Below, in pieces: positions 60,976-64,000 of a stretch of DNA of 64,000 nucleotides. Below the pieces are notes generated by a model. The model did not search any database. It had not been told where the DNA came from and saw only the letters and a program-made list of their open reading frames with translations. A program made the position numbers and the translations under genes. Each line of letters starts with the position of its first letter. The stretch's first letter is position 1. This DNA comes from Ophiodon elongatus. Its lineage: Eukaryota; Chordata; Actinopteri; Perciformes; Hexagrammidae. The stretch covers positions 1,027,501 to 1,091,500 of the forward strand of contig JACSYO010001640.1 of assembly GCA_016806645.1 (NCBI GenBank). Reading direction: 5' to 3'.

Positions 60976-61560
60976 CCACACACCAGTGTAATCAATAAGT
61001 GTGCGAGCAATGCTGGGTGAGGAGCCCTTGATCAAAGTGTGGACTAATCACTGGTGATTACGGAGCACTCTGGTTTAGGACCGGAGAAGTGTTGTGTGTG
61101 TGCGGAGAGCTTTTTCTTTTTTATAAATGTGCACATTTTGCATTTGCTTGTGTGTGTGTGCAGCAGAGCCATCACACACTGGTGACCTTAGCCAAGGGAG
61201 GGCACTCATTGATAAAGCCAGCAGAGAAGTCCATACTGTGTCAGAAGGGTATCTGTGCAGTAGTGTAATCATTATATCCAATTAACTACAATATCTTTCC
61301 TTGTCCTTCCTTCTCTCCGTTCCGAGCTGAAGCCATCTCCTTCGATCAATTCTTTCGAATCTTCCGGCTGCATCTACTACTCTCGTCGTGCTATCATCTA
61401 CTCATGTGTCACCGGCCTCTTTCCATCTTTCTCCTCCTCCCTCTGTGCTTTTATCCCCCAGTTCACTCTATCATTGTATCCATTTATCTGTTACTCCCCC
61501 TCTGCTCTTCGGCCCTTCCATCCCTCCATTCCTCCCACTCCATGTGCTCTGACAGCTCTG

Positions 61561-61575
61561 TCATTAGATGGCAGT
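61561..61575 (+). promoter_or_regulatory. CTCF-like core motif
   Basis: TCATTAGATGGCAGT matches CCASYAGRKGGCRSY at 13 of 15 positions. It has the same orientation as the candidate at 22596. Occupancy is unknown. Confidence 0.25.
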
Positions 61576-61661
61576 AGTGGCAGTAAAGCAGTCACAATGA
61601 TGGACTACTAGCTCCCTCACCCTTTTTCTCTCCCACTCTCTCTCCCTCGCTCTGCCCTTGC

Positions 61662-61669
61662 TATAAAAG
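61662..61669 (+). promoter_or_regulatory. TATA-box-like TATAAAAG
   Basis: A consensus TATA word in a GC-richer, pyrimidine-rich setting rather than an AT desert, with an ATG 70 bp downstream (61733). That ATG opens only a 15-codon frame and no good donor follows, so a promoter here is weakly supported. Confidence 0.2.
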
Positions 61670-62071
61670 CTCTGACCCGTTCTCTGTGTGGCATCTGTTC
61701 CACGCCAGTCCGCAGGTGGCACTGCCCCGGTCATGGCCGTAAAGGTTGGCGGTGGCTCATCTCACCGGCTGCCCCGTTAGCTTCCTCGTAAACCCGGGGC
61801 AGTTAAACCCTGACCCTACACACCTGTGGCCTCGGCTCCGCTCTGGATACAAGCCACCACCAGCAACAGTATCGGGGGAGTTCCAGAAATACACGCACAC
61901 ACACCGACACACAGTTTTGTATGACTATACTTGTGATATCCTAAGTGATTACATATCCTAAATGTGCAACATATCATTAGTCAGACTTCATCACTTAAAG
62001 TTTAACATTCACCCCTCCCTCTAATATTTATGCTAAGTCAAGCTTGACAGGTCCTGACTCCAGCGCTGTAC

Positions 62072-62245
62072 TTAGAGGAATAGTTCAGTTTAGGATGTGC
62101 GTGTTTCTGCTTTCTTGCGGAGAGTAAGATGAGAGGATCGATATCACTCTCATGTCTGAGAGTGGTAACACTCTTCTAATCTAACTCCCAGAAAGAAATC
62201 TAATTCTAATCTAATATTTCCCAAAATGTTGAAGTATTCCTTTAA
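62072..62245. mobile_element. Foldback MITE, internally deleted (about 174 bp)
   Basis: Outer ends TTAGAGGAATAGTTC and, in reverse complement, TTAAAGGAATACTTC match at 13 of 15 positions. Further in, the left arm from ctttcttgcggagag to atcactctc (about 62109-62150) is complementary to the right arm from gagagtgg to ccagaaag (about 62159-62196), so nearly the whole element can fold back. I remember the longer parent family, with 'gaatagttcaacattttgggaaatacg' ends, as very common in percomorph fish. This copy keeps only the two arms. Confidence 0.75.
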
Positions 62246-62315
62246 ATAAAATCATGAAATAAATGACTTTTTCAGCTTATTATATCCGTCAGGACATTTG
62301 GTTATCCTGCATTGG

Positions 62316-62406
62316 AACACACGCACACACACACACGCACGCACACACACACACACATACACTCACTCACACACACTCACACACTCCTACACACACACTT
62401 GCACAC
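62316..62406. repeat. Degenerate (CA)n tract
   Basis: CA units with many CG, CT and TA variants (acgcacgcac, actcactcac). Confidence 0.93.
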
Positions 62407-62902
62407 ACAAAATAAAATCTAAAAAAACATACTCAGTGAGCCACTATTCCAACAGACATTCTGTGAGCTAACAGGTGCGGGGGCTAATGGGGGCTTTGCT
62501 GGTATCACAGTAGCATACAACTATGATTTATGGACTGCAGTCAGCTCTCTTCCTCCCTTTCAGTTCCCTCTGGTAGTCTTGTCAGTTTGGCACCAGGGAG
62601 ATGCAGTGCTGTTTGCGTAGTGCATTGTGTTGTATATGGGTTTGTTTGTTCTGCTCCTCTGTGGCTGTTCACAATGCACACATATAGAGGCTGCAGTGGG
62701 ACGGGAAACGGTTTCTTCACAGCTGTGTGCAGGGATATCAGTTGGCAGGTCTTGTGTCTCACACTCACCGTGCTTGTCAAACACTTGGCTATCATGATGG
62801 ACACTCACCTCTACGCTTTCCCGTTAAACTTGCATGAACCCAATTTGGAATGCGTGAGCAATGAGTATATGGGCTGACTTGCATTTTGTGGTTGAATGTG
62901 CA

Positions 62903-62904
<2 letters not shown>

Positions 62905-62937
<33 letters not shown>
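62905..62937. repeat. (GT)16 microsatellite
   Basis: A pure GT array. Confidence 0.95.
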
Positions 62938-62941
<4 letters not shown>

Positions 62942-63992
62942 TGTCACCTTTCTCCTGAAACATTATTCCAGCAGCAGAAATAGTCTAGCTCTAATTACCT
63001 TCATCTTCTGCTGCCTCCGCTAATCAAATTAGACTACAGAGAATCCTAATTAAACCCTGCCTGCATCTGATGGCTTTGGGTTCACACACACACACACACA
63101 CCCACACTCACACCAAGGATCCACATCACTACACGTTGACACATGTGCACGTTGTTAGTATTATTTTTCACTTACGTACAGTCAGATGAGTAGCGGTTTT
63201 AAAAACCAGAGTGGTGAATAGTTTGTAAGCTTCCCACTGACCAACAGAATGACTAAGTGCATTAAGAACAGGTGTGTAAAGCATGGAGCAGCACTCTTTG
63301 AGGTGGTTTGTCTCATTGATTTGTGATAATACAGTGATGCTCAGAGGAAGCAGTAATTTATGTAAATTGATCATTGTCATCCTTCTGGTGTACATAAGAG
63401 AAAAGAAAAACTAAATTGAATATGAAGATGTACAGAAAGGTATGAAGAGAGAGGGAGAGAGAATGTGAGTCAGATGTCAGAGTTTATGTGATCTATACAA
63501 GGTGAGAACTTAACATTGAGTTTGGCTTGTGGCACAGAAACATTAGAGTACTGTTGACATAGCATGTACCATGACACCATGTTGGACCCAACTCCTGAAG
63601 GTTAGAGTTGTGCTCAACAGGATGCTTGTTTGCCAATCAGACTGTTGCTCCAGACATGCTGGGGCTGTATTTATTCATTCATAAAACGAATGAATTAGAA
63701 GAGCATACGGTTCATGGATAGCTGTATGACATGACTTTATATATGAAGGGCTCATCTCTCAGAGACACATATTTTAACCACCCATTTATTTAGCCTATTT
63801 CTAATTTCTAAAAATGATTTGCAGCCTCTGGACAACAAGCGTCATAGTTTTTGGCTATTTGACAAGTTAAGAGTGAGAATATGATGTTCTGGATGTGCAG
63901 ATGTTAAACGTTTAAAGCTTTAGCCAATTCTTTCCTAAATAACGTATGAGACATTTATACATTTTTTTACTTTTTTCTCCGGTGTTTTACAG

Positions 63993-64000
63993 AAAGGTAT
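63993..64000 (+). CDS. Start of a downstream exon, cut by the window end
   Basis: A long T-rich tract (ttttttacttttttctcc) and ttttacag end at 63992, one of the best acceptor contexts in the window. Only eight exon bases (aaaggtat) are visible. Entered in phase 1 they complete the split codon and then read Arg-Tyr, giving LP-E-R-Y after the exon at 57063 and LS-K-R-Y after the exon at 6476. Too short to identify. The acceptor could be unused. Confidence 0.4.

Larger units (their letters stand above)
57100..63992. other. Intron following the candidate first exon
   Basis: Begins with gtaagc and, if the acceptor at the right edge is used, ends with a T-rich tract and ttttacag. It contains GT/CA arrays, a foldback MITE at 62.07-62.25 kb, a TATAAAAG at 61662 and pyrimidine-rich blocks at 58.85-59.0 and 61.3-61.65 kb. 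No other supported exon was found. Confidence 0.5.

Noticed and set aside
61662..61790. TATAAAAG with downstream ATG as a third alternative promoter
   Set aside because: The ATG at 61733 gives only a 15-codon frame and the only nearby donor (gcc|gtaaag) is weak and in a different phase.
1..64000. tRNA, rRNA, snRNA or microRNA genes
   Set aside because: I looked for tRNA B-box words (ggttcaa...), and those found at 17826, 31323 and 38250 lack cloverleaf context. No other RNA gene signature was recognised by eye.

Overview
This window is vertebrate nuclear DNA, most probably from a teleost (percomorph-like) fish. The reasons are a very high density of long (CA/GT)n, (GA/CT)n and (TA)n microsatellites (about 45 arrays, roughly 4-5% of the window by hand tally), no long non-repetitive ORFs, GT-AG splice-flanked islands far apart, and several decayed interspersed repeats that I recognise from memory as fish-type (a foldback MITE, a hAT-like MITE, a LINE-tail-like fragment). 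There is no sign of prokaryotic or viral organisation, no CRISPR array, and no rRNA or tRNA that I could see. Nearly all open frames in the window are (TG)n/(CA)n or (GA)n translations.

The layout reads best as the inside of one long plus-strand gene, but this is inference. A well-formed internal exon lies at 6476-6608 (acceptor tttcag, donor gtgagt, one open frame, ends in phase 1). About 50 kb of intron-like DNA follows. A candidate short exon or alternative first exon is at 49402-49455 (ends in phase 1). A convincing candidate alternative first exon lies at about 56.5-57.1 kb, with its ATG at 57063 and a consensus donor at 57099/57100 (again phase 1). At the extreme right edge a strong polypyrimidine tract and acceptor start a further exon at 63993, cut by the window end. 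All three upstream pieces end in the same phase, so each could splice to the same downstream exon. That is what a long-isoform exon plus internal alternative promoters would look like. I do not recognise the gene and give no symbol.

Region by region: 1-6475 is repeat-studded noncoding DNA with two repeat relics. 6476-6608 is the exon. 6609-49400 is intron-like DNA with dense microsatellites, some GC-richer unique islands that may be conserved regulatory DNA (10.9-11.1, 17.56-18.44, 25.2-25.7, 28.07-28.16, 47.2-47.35 kb) and several AT-rich deserts (13.0-13.8, 31.4-32.3, 34.6-35.6, 37.4-37.8, 38.4-41.0 kb). 50.1-50.4 kb is a MITE. 53.2-53.7 kb is a cluster of three different alternating purine-pyrimidine arrays. 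56.2-57.1 kb is the candidate promoter and 5' UTR with several upstream ORFs. 57.1-64.0 kb is intron-like with a foldback MITE at 62.1 kb.

The least expected signals are: (1) exact or near-exact DR1 nuclear-receptor elements at five separate places, including three perfect AGGTCA-N-AGGTCA matches; (2) the upstream-ORF chain whose last stop codon ends 2 nt before the candidate start codon; and (3) the shared phase-1 junction of the exon candidates. I found nothing that supports a novel multi-gene system here.
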